Assembly: GCA_949825025.1 (NCBI GenBank)
Contig: OX463778.1
Span: forward strand, 23,245,551-23,309,550
Origin: Siphlonurus alternatus
Taxonomy: Eukaryota; Arthropoda; Insecta; Ephemeroptera; Siphlonuridae
DNA: 64,000 nucleotides
Direction: 5' to 3'
Shown here: in pieces, positions 25,077-36,375 of the stretch
Layout: the number at the start of each line of letters is the position of its first letter
Numbering within the stretch: the first letter of the stretch is position 1
The notes under the pieces: generated by a model
Databases searched by the model: none
Told to the model about the DNA's origin: nothing
What the model saw: only the letters and a program-made list of their open reading frames with translations
Program-made: the position numbers and the translations under genes

Positions 25077-26118
25077 GTGAGACACCACCAGATTGCCCTG
25101 GTCATAGGACAGACCCAGCAGTGCCTCGTTTTTTCCCCAACAATGCCCCTTTGGAGTGCCAGACTTTCGGCCACGGTGAGACCCAGCCTCCACGGAATCA
25201 CACCCGTAGGACCCGGGTCTATTACCCCTAGCATGACGTACAAATAGTGTCACCGCAGTGACCATCAGCCCCACCGCGACCGAGCTTTGCACCCTCTCCC
25301 CCGACCCACAATCCCCGTCCGCGAGCGCCGTTCACTGTTGTGTTCGGATATTAGCTTTGCTTCACCCACCCGTTTGGAGAGCCTCACCTTCAGACCGCTG
25401 CCTCACCGAAAATATTCATGAGGAGCGTTCGTCATACAAGTGTCAGACCTAGGGGACTACTTCCTGACTGCACGGGCCACTACGATATATTGGCACCACA
25501 TCTCCCTGAGCCGGCCGGCTGGTCACCATACACGAAACATAGTTCCCCCCACACAGTGAATACACCACATAGCGCTCGCGCCCACCCCCCACCCACAAAA
25601 AAAACACCCTACGCTGACACGGCTGCTCCTGACTTGCGTCAAGTAAGCCACCGTTCCGTCAGCCTGCCGCTCCCACTCTGCAGGTTTCTGGTGCGCCAAT
25701 AACCATCCACCCACAGAGTGGAGCACCCACCTCCAATAAAACCACCCTGATGGTAAGGTGGCCGATCCCGCGGACCTCCCCGCCACTAGGTGCAGCCGGC
25801 AAACTGATCACGCCAGCCATCCGGGGACTCCTTCACGCAACCTCCGACAATTGCGCTAGGGACCGTTGCATTTATCCTCCCATAGTCTGCATGCTGTTAA
25901 ACTATGAGAGTCCCCAGCATTGCCGAGATTTTGCTGCCTAGGTACTCTGAGCTCCGCGGCAGCAGGGAGAGCTCAGGCTCCATAACCGGTTAGTGGCTAT
26001 GGACTGAGGCCTGTAATTAAACAACCCCCAGGTGGAGCCCCAAGGGCGCGGTCCCACGCGTCGCGAACTGAACTTTCCCCACACAATGTTAGCATGAGTC
26101 AAGAACAGCCGGGTGCCC
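25077..26118 (-). mobile_element. array unit B2 (longest, ~1.04 kb)
   Basis: Starts on the minus strand with GGGCACCCGGCTGTTC, sharing GGGCAYCCGGC with the A units, and ends TGTCTCAC followed by an A tract and (AAT)n. The body is unrelated to A. Open frames on both strands are short and unrecognised, so it is probably non-autonomous, or a deletion derivative of a larger LINE. Confidence 0.72.
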
Positions 26119-26149
26119 TTTATTATTATTATTATTATTATTATTTTTT

Positions 26150-26562
26150 GTTTTTAACTCCCAACCAAGTTGGGGGGTGAAGGCGCCCGCTGATCCTGTT
26201 GGTGATGTTACGATCCAGCGTCTCCTACTCAGCTGCGGGCAATGAGGGCTTCCCGGGTACACCCGCAAATAGCCCATCACACAGCCTTTTGGGCAGGTCC
26301 TCTCCTAGGCGCGGTGGGACACATTTCCGCGAGCACTCGGGGTGCTGGATGCCTTTAACCAGGGCACTTAGAGGTGGGGATGCATCTTGGGCTTCCCAAA
26401 CCAATGCCCTGGCCGCCCTGTGGGACAAGAACCACAGGCTACGGGCCAGAGGTCACACTCGCAAGGCAACCTCCAACCCGCATGTCCTTCCTGGGCGCGG
26501 GGGGACGCGTTCCGCGAGCCAGGACAAGAGCCTACGCTCAAGCCATGGCCGGATGCCATGGC
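26150..26562 (-). mobile_element. array unit A4 (internally deleted, ~413 bp)
   Basis: Same ends as A1-A3, but about 35-40 bp are missing just inside the 3' end (GTTGGGG joins directly to GTGAAGGCGCC). It is followed by a (TTA)n/(ATA)n/(TTA)n palindromic tract. Confidence 0.74.
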
Positions 26563-26574
26563 TTATTATTATTA

Positions 26575-26609
<35 letters not shown>

Positions 26610-26612
26610 TTT

Positions 26613-28779
26613 GCTGACAATTAAAATTGATCTTATGAGAACCCACATTTTTTATACGAATATAGAAGGATTTAAATGACATTATTTTGATTATTTGTGA
26701 TAGTATTTTATGTTTTTATTTATTTCTTAAGAAGAAAATAACATATAGATACAATTATTAAAATTGTTGTAAAACAAGTAAAAGTTATTTGGGTAGAAAG
26801 AAGGCTCAGATCTCTTTAGTTTGGAATTCTGTATATTAATATATAGAACAAGATTTAAGCTACACATGTACGCACACTCGATCATGTATGAAATCTACAA
26901 AAAAAATCTTAAGAATTTTTTTTATTAAACCTTAAAAGTTATAAAATTTGTTTTGCATACCTTCACTCCCACTTGATACGATGTTTCATATTTTAACTTC
27001 AATATTTGTACTTGATAACCAGATAGCATAAAAAATTCTCTAAAGTGGAATTATTGTATTAATTGTTTAGTAAAATAAATAAGTGTTTTTGCTTTCAAAC
27101 GAAAGTTTGCTATTATATTAAAGAGTAATTATCATTTTCTTCATTTTTTAACTGTGGGCTTAAAGTTTTTTACTGTACTGATTAATTAATTTAAGCATAT
27201 TTAGTATATTTACAATAAAATCAACTTTCCTACTTATAAATTAAAATTTTATCATCCTGACCATTCAGTGCAAATTTAATATTGAGATTAACAACATACA
27301 TTAAATAATTATAATATAAAATTTAAATTCCTCCATGCTAAGAAATTACACACAATAAAACGCTATCACTCCCACGAAGACTTTAACGGCATATTTCAAA
27401 TATGCAGCCATATAGTATCAGTTTTGAACTGAATAAATTTTATTTTGAGAACTAATGTCACAACCAAAACCAGTACAACCTTTATGTTGCTTACCAGACT
27501 CAAAATAAAGTATCACCTGCATGCACTGATGATGGAACATAAAAAAAGAAAAAAAAAGTGCTGCAGAAAATTATGATTTTCCTACTTTTTTATAATGGAT
27601 GAATTAGGTTAATTATTTATTCATAAATGGTTCTATCAATTTATCAACAATTCAAATATAACATATTTTCTATATTCTGCACAAAATATCAAAATATTTG
27701 ACAATGTAATAGTTTGTAAAGATAATTTTTAATTTTTGAAATTAGTAATATTTGCCATACGACTACTTGTTATATTAAAGACACGAGTTATGTAATTTTT
27801 GTGAAATTATAATATGTATAAAAAAAAGAAAAAAAAAAGACTCATCACGTAACAAAAAGTGTAAATCCACCTTGAAAATCCTGCGTTTTTCTCAGTGTAG
27901 AATAGAACGTCTAAGAAAATAAATGCTTGTAGTCAGCCTCACGATTTCAAGACTTATCGTCAGGCGACTGAAAACAAAAAAGCACGTATCTGCATTTGCA
28001 TCGTGCGAAATGTTTAAGAAGAGTTAATGTCGCAGAAAATTCAAATTATCATTGAATGTGCATGCTTTAAAATAAGCATCAACCAATTGAGCGTTTTAAA
28101 TGTTAGCGACCTCAAACTGCTGCAGTTTGTTCAAGTGTTATTACTTTTTTAACAGTCGATTGATTTGAGTTTTAATTTTTACAGATTCTTGTGTGTATTC
28201 GAAATGGACTAATATTGCATTTAAATAATCTAACCATAGTGTTGCTACTTTGTTGCTTAAAGAATATAATAAAATTATATATACAATCATTTCATTCAGT
28301 TCCAAGTTCTCTGGTTTCATGCCATGTGATACAAATCTAATGTTATTTTATAGTTTCAGTAATAAATGTTGTTATTGTTATTCTTATATTATTTAAATTA
28401 CAATAGTTTTCATTTAATTATTTTTAATTTGAACTAGCTTTACATAAAATGGTTGCTTGCCTAATTCCTTAAAACTATATATTGTAATTTAAATTAACCG
28501 CTGAAACAACCAGTAAACAGTAACTGCGTAAACATAAAATATGCCATTGAATACTTTAAAAGTAAAAGCACACTTTTAAAAATCTTAACTTCCATTCAAA
28601 TTTTATTTTTTATGCAAAATAGGGAAAAGAAAAGAAAAAGCGAAAAAGAGCGTGAGAGAAAGCTAGGATAAAAAAAAATCACATAAAAGAACGAAAAAAT
28701 TTGCTACAAAAAATTATACAAAAATGGTTGTTCGTGACAAAATTATAAATAAATCCTTGTAGTAAAGAGGGTTGGTGAG
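26613..28779. other. AT-rich intronic DNA, nothing recognised
   Basis: No repeat pair, gene or RNA recognised by eye. Confidence 0.5.
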
Positions 28780-29050
28780 GCACGGCAACAACAGTTGCGT
28801 GTAAAGGATTAAGCCGCAATGACAGATTTCCCGCTACATAAGAAGAGGCTGCTGCAGCAATATGCGAGTTTTTTTTATATCAAATGATGACGGTGGATCA
28901 TCACGGGCAGATGTGGGCAACGATGCGATCATGTCGAGCTAAGATCATGTTTCAACCACGCTACACGCAAACTGCTCCGTGTGAGACAGACTTTGATCGT
29001 GTCTTTTTGTCACTTCTACATCGAGCTTATTTCCCGTGTCGTTGTATCGT
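28780..29050. promoter_or_regulatory. GC-richer intronic island
   Basis: Complex sequence with an 80-codon + frame (28884-29126) that resembles no protein I recognise. Includes the palindromic GCTGCTGCAGCA. Candidate enhancer or noncoding exon; weak. Confidence 0.15.
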
Positions 29051-29585
29051 ATTATTAGCCAGGAATATAATTTTTATTATTATATTTTATTTATATGAAG
29101 AAGATGATACAAAAAGTTTTGGTTAACCAAGTAGTATTTTATATCAAATCACGTGAATAGTTTTCCTTTGACAACTTTTCATATTTGTGTTTCATTTTAT
29201 AAAATATACTTCATTACATATAGTATAATATTTACATAAATGAGAGTATTTCATTACATAAATTACATAATTTTTGCGCAGTTGCTATAAGAATTCAACC
29301 ACGTTACATTTTTTTAAGTTGCTACTGAATTTTGATGTTTTTCTTTTGGTTAATAATTAAATAAAACTAACAATGTTTTTTACAGCAATTAATTAAAAAA
29401 ATTAAATTATGCCCACGTTTAGTTTTTTGTAATTTAGTCAAGTTAATTTAAATTGTATCGTTGGAAAATATTAATTTTGTGAAACATATCACTCTTAAAA
29501 AAATTTGGCTGAATTTTGACATCTTATAATCAGTATATTTGTAACGCCTTAAATCATGCTTTTTTCAGGTGTTTCGTAGTCAATA

Positions 29586-29635
29586 TTCAGTAGTCAGCAT
29601 ATACTGTCAGTATATAGTTTATACTGACTACTGAA
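29586..29635. repeat. short inverted repeat
   Basis: TTCAGTAGTCAG (29586-29597) is complementary to CTGACTACTGAA (29624-29635), with further partial pairing through TATACTG repeats inside. Confidence 0.75.
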
Positions 29636-30129
29636 AATGCGCATAAATATATATATTTATTGCAATAATGTGAAAATAGTGATGTATACATTTAATAATA
29701 ATTATTTTTGTTCATTGGAATACACAATATTTGTGGAGGGAAGTTACGATAAAAAACAAAACAAGAATATACTATTAACGAATAATTATTACAAAACAAA
29801 AGTACCCAAACAGTCATGGTAAGAAAAAGGCATGGCCCATGCATCCATAAGATTATCATCAGTCACCAAAATTAAGATTACTGCAGTATTGAATGTGACC
29901 AATTTCCAGTTATTTTATAAGCTAACAGTTGGGTCACCAAAAACCTCCAATGATTCAATTTTCAATTATATTTACCAATATAATATGCTAACGTCTAAGA
30001 TCAAATTAAAAATACAATATTATTACATTCATAAAATTAACGTAACTTACTACATGATAAATTATTTCATTAACTTAACTTAAACAAATTATTTATATTT
30101 ATATATACATATATAAGGAAAGTGCATAT

Positions 30130-30400
30130 AATTTCATGTAGTTTGTTCACCACATGAAGTATAAACTTTACAATCTGTCAGCACGTAAATATTGTAAGTA
30201 CACGCTATTAATCTCAACGACAGACCACAAGTCGGCGGCTGCTGCTGAAGTTGCCGCGTTGTGTCGGCGAGGGATGAAAGCCTGGGAGGGAAAGTGATCT
30301 TGCTAAGTGCTGAGACAAATCTCCCGCCTTTGCATCCCTCCCAACCAAACCCATTCGCACCCCTATAGCTGTTTAGCCGCAAAATAACAACTCACAAATA
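30130..30400. promoter_or_regulatory. GC-richer intronic island
   Basis: Block of complex sequence (GGCGGCTGCTGCTGAAG and following) next to a (TC)n tract. An 82-codon minus frame crosses it but is not recognised. Confidence 0.15.
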
Positions 30401-30424
30401 CACACAAAAAATACTTTTATTCTT

Positions 30425-30426
<2 letters not shown>

Positions 30427-30462
<36 letters not shown>
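30427..30462. repeat. (TC)n microsatellite
   Basis: About 36 bases of TC dinucleotide. Confidence 0.95.
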
Positions 30463-30465
<3 letters not shown>

Positions 30466-30944
30466 GTGACTTTACTATGTTTTGCTTTTGAAACAAAAAG
30501 GATCACAAAGTTTAAATGAAAAAAAAAAGGCTTCTGTAAGAGAGTGGATGACTATTGTCTTAAATAACTATAGAAAGAATTCATAGAAAAAAAAGGTAAC
30601 TAAAATAGAAACTATATACATTGCAGATAGCTTTTAAAAATTTTAAAAATCTGTATTTTCATTTTTTTTTTGTCTAAATTCAAAACATATTTTATGTGTT
30701 ACGCTCTTGTAGTTTTGATTTCATTCACCCAAACTGTTCATTGAAAACACCTGGTTTGCAAAATATAGCACTAGAAAAGTTAATATGCTTCGATGAACTT
30801 ACATAATATAATCCACTTCAAAAGAAATCCTATATACCTTTTTACTTTGATTCATGGTATAAAAATGAGGGGACTTTATATGACAGTTACTATAGAATCT
30901 ATTGTATGTTACAAGTAACAAACACAAACCCAAGAGAGATCCAA

Positions 30945-31055
30945 AACCCTTATAGCTAAGTCGCTTAGACCCCCTGTCGACTCTTTTAAGAGCATCTACC
31001 TAGACCATAGATCACCGGCTTAAACGACAAGGATTGTGGTTCACATTGTGGCTAA
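30945..31055 (+). pseudogene. degenerate tRNA-like sequence or SINE head
   Basis: TAGCTAAGTCGC (30953-30964) fits a pol III A box. AGAGCATCTACCTAGACC resembles a tRNA D-stem end plus anticodon arm; a 7-nt loop CTAGACC would give anticodon AGA (Ser). GGTTCACATTG (31038-31048) is a decayed B box. An extra ~20 nt interrupts the D region, so it is not a functional tRNA. An A/T-rich tail follows, as in SINEs. Confidence 0.35.
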
Positions 31056-31376
31056 ATATTATTGAACTTTTTTTTTATATATATATATATATATAAGTGT
31101 AAAGGTAGCTTAAATGTATTAGATTGTCAATCATTCTATATGGCTTCACAAGGAACAGTAAAGCTGGCATTTATAATTGGGTAATCATATATTCTATATA
31201 ATATATACAACGTATAAATGTATATAATATATAAAGGTAGAATTTCTAGTATCTTCACCTGTTTATTTGATGACTATTGCTAAAAATATTATATATTGAA
31301 ATATACGACGAGAATGAGAGGGGATTGTCAGCGTGGGGAAAAAAGTGTGGAGTATCAAATCTCATTGCATTTCGAT

Positions 31377-31400
31377 TTTTTTTTTTTTTTTTTTTTTTTT
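31377..31400. repeat. poly-T tract
   Basis: More than 20 consecutive T. It could be the tail of a minus-strand retroposon, but no body was recognised. Confidence 0.9.
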
Positions 31401-32648
31401 CAATTTAAAATTTAAATATTTATCCATCTCACTTACAAGACAAGTCAACGTAGTATACATTGCATAAAAAATCAAAATATATATATTATTCACGTTTGTA
31501 AAAATCATCAAGTACAAATTCTTATCAAATAAATGTTTTTTCATGATAAAATACTGAAGTGTGGGGTTCTGATAATTTCAGGAAAATGAAATAATGACAA
31601 AATATTTTATTTTTTAAGACAGGAGAAAATTACGTAGCACGTATTTCAATTTTTTTTTTCGAAGTTTCTCATTAAACTCATTAAATGGACGAACATGTGT
31701 GACATTTAAGACATTTAAGAGCTTATAATGTAGCCACAACAAAATTTAAATATCTTTCTATAATAGCTGTGCCCGTTTCTATTAATTTTTAATTATATAA
31801 TATGTAATATAATTATAAATTAGTAAAATTAGTAAGGCGCACTGATATCATCATGGATATAATTATGTGATTGTAAATTCAAAAAGAATTAAATTACTTA
31901 ATAAATTTAATGTAATGTAATCCAGTTATGAGAATGTATCATATTTCCAATAACCAGTAACAAATAAGCAAACTGATTAAATTTGTTACTGAAACCCTGC
32001 ATGTAGAAATTTGTACAGGTCTGTTTAAAATTTGTTTGGATCATTTAACCTCAAGTTAGAACAATTAGTCAATTACTAATTGAATCCAAATTGGCATTAA
32101 TGATTAATTCATTACGTTATAACTATAATTATATTTTATGTTACATATTTTAGTTTATAGATATTATTTTATTATTTTGTGAGTACATGCAATGCATGTT
32201 TATGATGTAACTATTACAAATTATGAAATTATGTAACCAAAAACTGAACTGTCTGTATTGGATAAAATAATTTAAAAATAAATTCATTCATTAAAAAAGG
32301 CAGTACGCTATATAATTTACACTTACGCTGTAGTTTCAAAATGTTTTTACTGTACTGCACCTCCATTATATAACATAATTTATATTTTACTATAACATAA
32401 AATTAAGTCATCTTCTGTGGCTGACATTTATTTATTTTAACTCCCTCACACATACATTTTCACTTTTAAGTCATGACTTGTCATTCATATTTTAAAAGCT
32501 TTAAATTAGTTTGTTTTACGTTTATATACACATCATATTATGACAGATAAGATTTTAATATTTAAATTATAAAATTTATAATATAAACAAAAATTTGTTT
32601 ATATTATCAATCACTGTTATATATTATAACCAAAACACATAAGTGTAG

Positions 32649-32676
32649 TATACAATACAATACAATACAATACATG
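32649..32676. repeat. (AATAC)n short tandem repeat
   Basis: About five head-to-tail AATAC units. Confidence 0.85.
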
Positions 32677-32889
32677 TAAAGAGAATATTATAACATTTAC
32701 ACACCTTATAAAGTTTCATTATTAAATATCATATTACTTTATATATTAAATTTTAAACCTTGATATAATATATTATATTTCAAAGTTAGTTTAAATCTCG
32801 CGTGTCATTAAGTATGTATGATATAAAGAGCTTACAGCTATAATATAGTAGAAGTGTTATGTTATTTGGTTAGTTGTTTGAGAATTAAA

Positions 32890-33090
32890 AGTGGGTGGTA
32901 TATATCGTCGCCTGTCTGATGCCTGCAGGCGATGTTTACATGCACGTCAGACTGAATTAAAGCCCGTCAGCAGCTCGTTCGCCTCGTGTCATGCACTACA
33001 CGAGTATTCACTCAGCTGGGGGAGGGATCGAGGACGAGCCGTCTGCATTGCCATGTAATAATTCTCACGTGCATCAAGATGTGTGGCATG
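32890..33090. promoter_or_regulatory. GC-richer intronic island
   Basis: Contains GCCTGCAGGC, CTCGTGTC and other complex sequence in a very AT-rich region. No coding similarity. Candidate enhancer. Confidence 0.15.
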
Positions 33091-33840
33091 TGGAGAAATA
33101 TTATATAAAAAAAAAGTTTGAGTTTTATTTACGTAATATTTAATATAAAGGTGAATTTACATGATCGTGTGATTACCACGGTGATGGGGCGAATATTGTG
33201 CAGGGTACTTGTTTTGAAATTGTTATAATGACATATACATTTTTTATGCTTTTAGTTATAACTTTGTGATAATATTTGTCGCAACGTAATAGCAAGTTCA
33301 CGTGGAAAACCATGTTTGCACGAAAATTGAGATATATTGACTGAGTTTTTCAATGTAAATTTACTTTAAAATTTGTCCACAAGCCTTTTCCTTTACTCTC
33401 GTATATTATTTGTAGGTATTTTTGAAGAACAGCATTTATTTAGCCAACAATGTTTACTCTATTAATTCATGCCAGAAATTTCAAAGATACGTGTAAATTA
33501 ATATTTGGTAAAAAATGCAAATATTATTTTTATCATAAATTTTTAATTGTATAATATATTATATAAGTAGTATTGCTGTTATATATTATACAGTATAATA
33601 GTTAGTAGTGATTATAAATTTAGGAGAGGATTTTCAGAAAGTGGGAGAGTACTATTTTTTTTAAATACGAAAAAAGAAAATAACAGCAGGCTAATTAATA
33701 TTATATCACATCTATTTATACTCAATATAATAATATGTGGCCAGGTTTGTAATGTTTGTATATACAGACCCTACAATATATGCATAGTAAATTGAACAAA
33801 AATTGAAAGAAGTTGCAAGTGATAGGCTCCTCCATTAATA

Positions 33841-33848
33841 TGACGTCA
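33841..33848. promoter_or_regulatory. full CRE octamer TGACGTCA
   Basis: Perfect palindromic cAMP-response/ATF-CREB site in intron 1. One of four in the two robo introns. Confidence 0.45.
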
Positions 33849-34299
33849 TCAGAGTTACGATTGCCATGTTGGTGAAGTATATACAAAGTCATTGTTGCGG
33901 CATATAGTAAAATATTTATAAAACTTGAACAAATAAAAATGAGGTGAGCAAAATTTTGTGAACTTTGCTCTTTTTCTCATTTGAGCTTTACATAATTTTT
34001 TAAATATTTTTCTGTCTGAATTCTCAATAGATTTTCACAAACATGTTGGCATTCATACCTTGTAATATAGTCCCTGCACGTAAGTCTCTTTTCCATTATG
34101 AAGCAGCTTATAAAAACAATTACTTTAAGCATGCCAAAAATATTTCATATAATTTTTGTATAGATATATTTTTAATCGTTTTTATAATAATGAAATAAAT
34201 CAATTTAATTGCATATAAAGTAATTTTGTTTTTGATATTTCTATTAAATTTGGTATTAGGTACTTATAAATCTTGTGCTCGGTATAACCATTTGTACAT

Positions 34300-34500
34300 A
34301 AATATTGCCGCCGGTGTGCGTGCGTGTAGTATCTGCAGCAGATGATGCGGGTGGTCCAGCCGGTGCTCCTAGGGGAGGCTGCAGATAAATCTTGGGGCTC
34401 CTGACCACTGCAGGGGTTGCCACAGAGAATATTGCTGCTGCGATCTTTCTCTCTCCTAAACCTAAACTATTTCTTCTTCTTTTTTACAGTTAAAACTTTT
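34300..34500. promoter_or_regulatory. GC-richer intronic island ending in a strong 3' splice-like tract
   Basis: CTGCAGCAGATGATGCGGG and GGTGCTCCTAGGGG lie in complex sequence, followed by a pyrimidine-rich stretch ending TTTTTTACAG at 34488. The sequence after that AG is AT-rich and has no Ig-like coding. Confidence 0.18.
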
Positions 34501-36255
34501 ACACAACTTCTAAAAATAATAAAAATATATTCAGAACTGCAGCACATTTGTTAAAGACTTACAAACTTTTGAAATGTATATTTAATCATGCGATTATTTG
34601 AGTAAATTTAATATATTTTATTTATTTTATGTTAAAAGAATATTTTGACAGAAGAAAATACTAGTTGCTAAAAAATTTCCAGATTTGTTGTAAAAAAGAT
34701 GACGATCGATCGATGAAGATTAAAAAATAACCTTATAATATTTACATGATATTTATTCAAACTATAGGATTTCACTAAAATTATTTATAGATCAATTATA
34801 TTAGACTCACAAGTCAATTTAATCAGTTTAATTCAATAATCCAGAATAAAATAAATTTTAATTCGTTAAGTCAGACCTGTGCATGTAAATTTATCTGAGC
34901 AAACCTTTAAGACAACAATTTTGAAGAAGTTTATGCAAATAATAATAATAATAATAAAAAGTCTAACAAACAAACTAACAACTAACAGCTTTAACTTGCT
35001 TTTTCTCTGCAGCTGACATAAATTGTTCACCTATAACATCATCGCGCCACAAGGTTAGGCAACTTGTTCAGCTTAAAAGAAAAAGTTCATGCAGTTTAAA
35101 AAGGTTAAAGTTTCTTTTTAAAGGGTTTATATTGTATAGCAAACACAGTACACCCTGAGTCAAGTTAGATATATAAATATCAAAGAGCCAATCATCGTGT
35201 CAAAATTAGCTCAGATTTAAAGCGGCCTCGTGGAGCTTTGCTTTGGCTAAGCTTGATTTTACGTAAACGAAATGAAGCTATTACATCTGAAGATCCATTC
35301 AATAAAATACACCTTTCATGTTTCTAATTACTTGCATTTAATTATTTAGAAAGGCTATTTATTTTTTAATCGTATTTATTTTTTAATCGTATTACGTTTA
35401 AAAAATTTCTGGACTTTTAATTTAGTTTTTATATCTAAAAAAAAAAAAAAAGAACGTGTTTTTTTATATGGTGCCAATGTGCCAATTCTAGAAGATCATC
35501 ACAATACAAGTGATTCCAGGTATATGAGTGGTGTGGAGCTTCAATTTGTCGTCACCTTAGAATGTAAAAAATGTTCTAAATACTTGATGAGGTTTGTAAT
35601 TAATAAAAAAAAAAAGCTTGTGGTACTGAAGAATTTTAATTATATAAATTCTGAGGCAACTATATAATCAGAAAAAAAAAAAACATGTGAACTTCAGTAA
35701 TAGATCCTCATTTCTCATGGTGGTAACTTGTAAAGAGGGAAGAAAATTTTAATGTTTTCCAATTACGATTGTCATCAGCAGATATATGAAAATATAATAT
35801 CCTCAATTTTCATCATGTGAGTGCGGACGTTGTGAAATGTAAAGTAATTTTTTCTGCCATTGTGGTGACCAGAGATCATTCAAAATCCTCTCCCTTTCTA
35901 CTTTAATTAAGCTTGACTGTCATTTTTAATTACCTCTCCATTTATTTAATTTTTTTTTTAGAATTTAAAGAAGATTTTTTAAATTAATTAATATAATTAA
36001 AATAATTGTGTGATATTTATTTCTAAATCGAGTATATTATTCATTTACGTCAAAAGTTTAATAAAAAAAAAACTTTACCTCGAGATCAAATGCAACGTTG
36101 GCATCACTCGAGCAAATTAAAGTGCATTAGCCGCTCCACTTGAAATGATAAAAAATAATATTTCACGATCATGATATAAATTTTTTACCGCACCGATGAC
36201 AACAAGTGTGCAGCAATTTTTTTTTTTCACTCTCTATATTTTTTTTCTCTCTCAG

Positions 36256-36346
36256 TGGCAGCTGTGGGCGGCACATGCTTGCTAACATACTCGTACTTGA
36301 GCGTTACTATGGTTACCAAATAACTGCTATACATTGTATATACAGT
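36256..36346 (+). other. possible cryptic or poison exon in robo intron 1
   Basis: A strong polypyrimidine tract with CTCTCTCAG (ending 36255) precedes 91 bp followed by GTAAGT at 36347. Spliced after robo exon 1 (phase 1) it would read about 21 codons and then stop at TAA, truncating the protein. Splice signals are seen; use is inferred. Confidence 0.25.
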
Positions 36347-36367
36347 GTAAGTCACAGTTATAATCAA

Positions 36368-36375
36368 TGACGTCA
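36368..36375. promoter_or_regulatory. full CRE octamer TGACGTCA
   Basis: Perfect palindromic ATF/CREB site, directly downstream of the cryptic exon candidate. Confidence 0.45.

Larger units (their letters stand above)
22896..26612 (-). mobile_element. head-to-tail array of short retroelements joined by (TTA)n tracts
   Basis: This is a 3.7-kb GC-rich block in AT-rich DNA. Reading along +, the order is (TTA)n-A1-(TTA)n-A2-(TTA)nTn-B1-(TTA)n-A3-(TTA)nTn-B2-(TTA)n-A4-(TTA)n. Every unit lies in the same orientation. On the minus strand each complete unit starts GGGCAYCC[G/A]GC and ends in an A/TAA-rich tail, the layout of non-LTR retroelements or SINEs. No reverse-transcriptase motif is visible. 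Dong-type (R4-clade) LINEs are known to insert into TAA repeats; a similar target preference would explain why copies sit in each other's tails. Long + frames here are opposite to the inferred element strand and run into poly-I/L/Y microsatellite translation. Confidence 0.75.
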
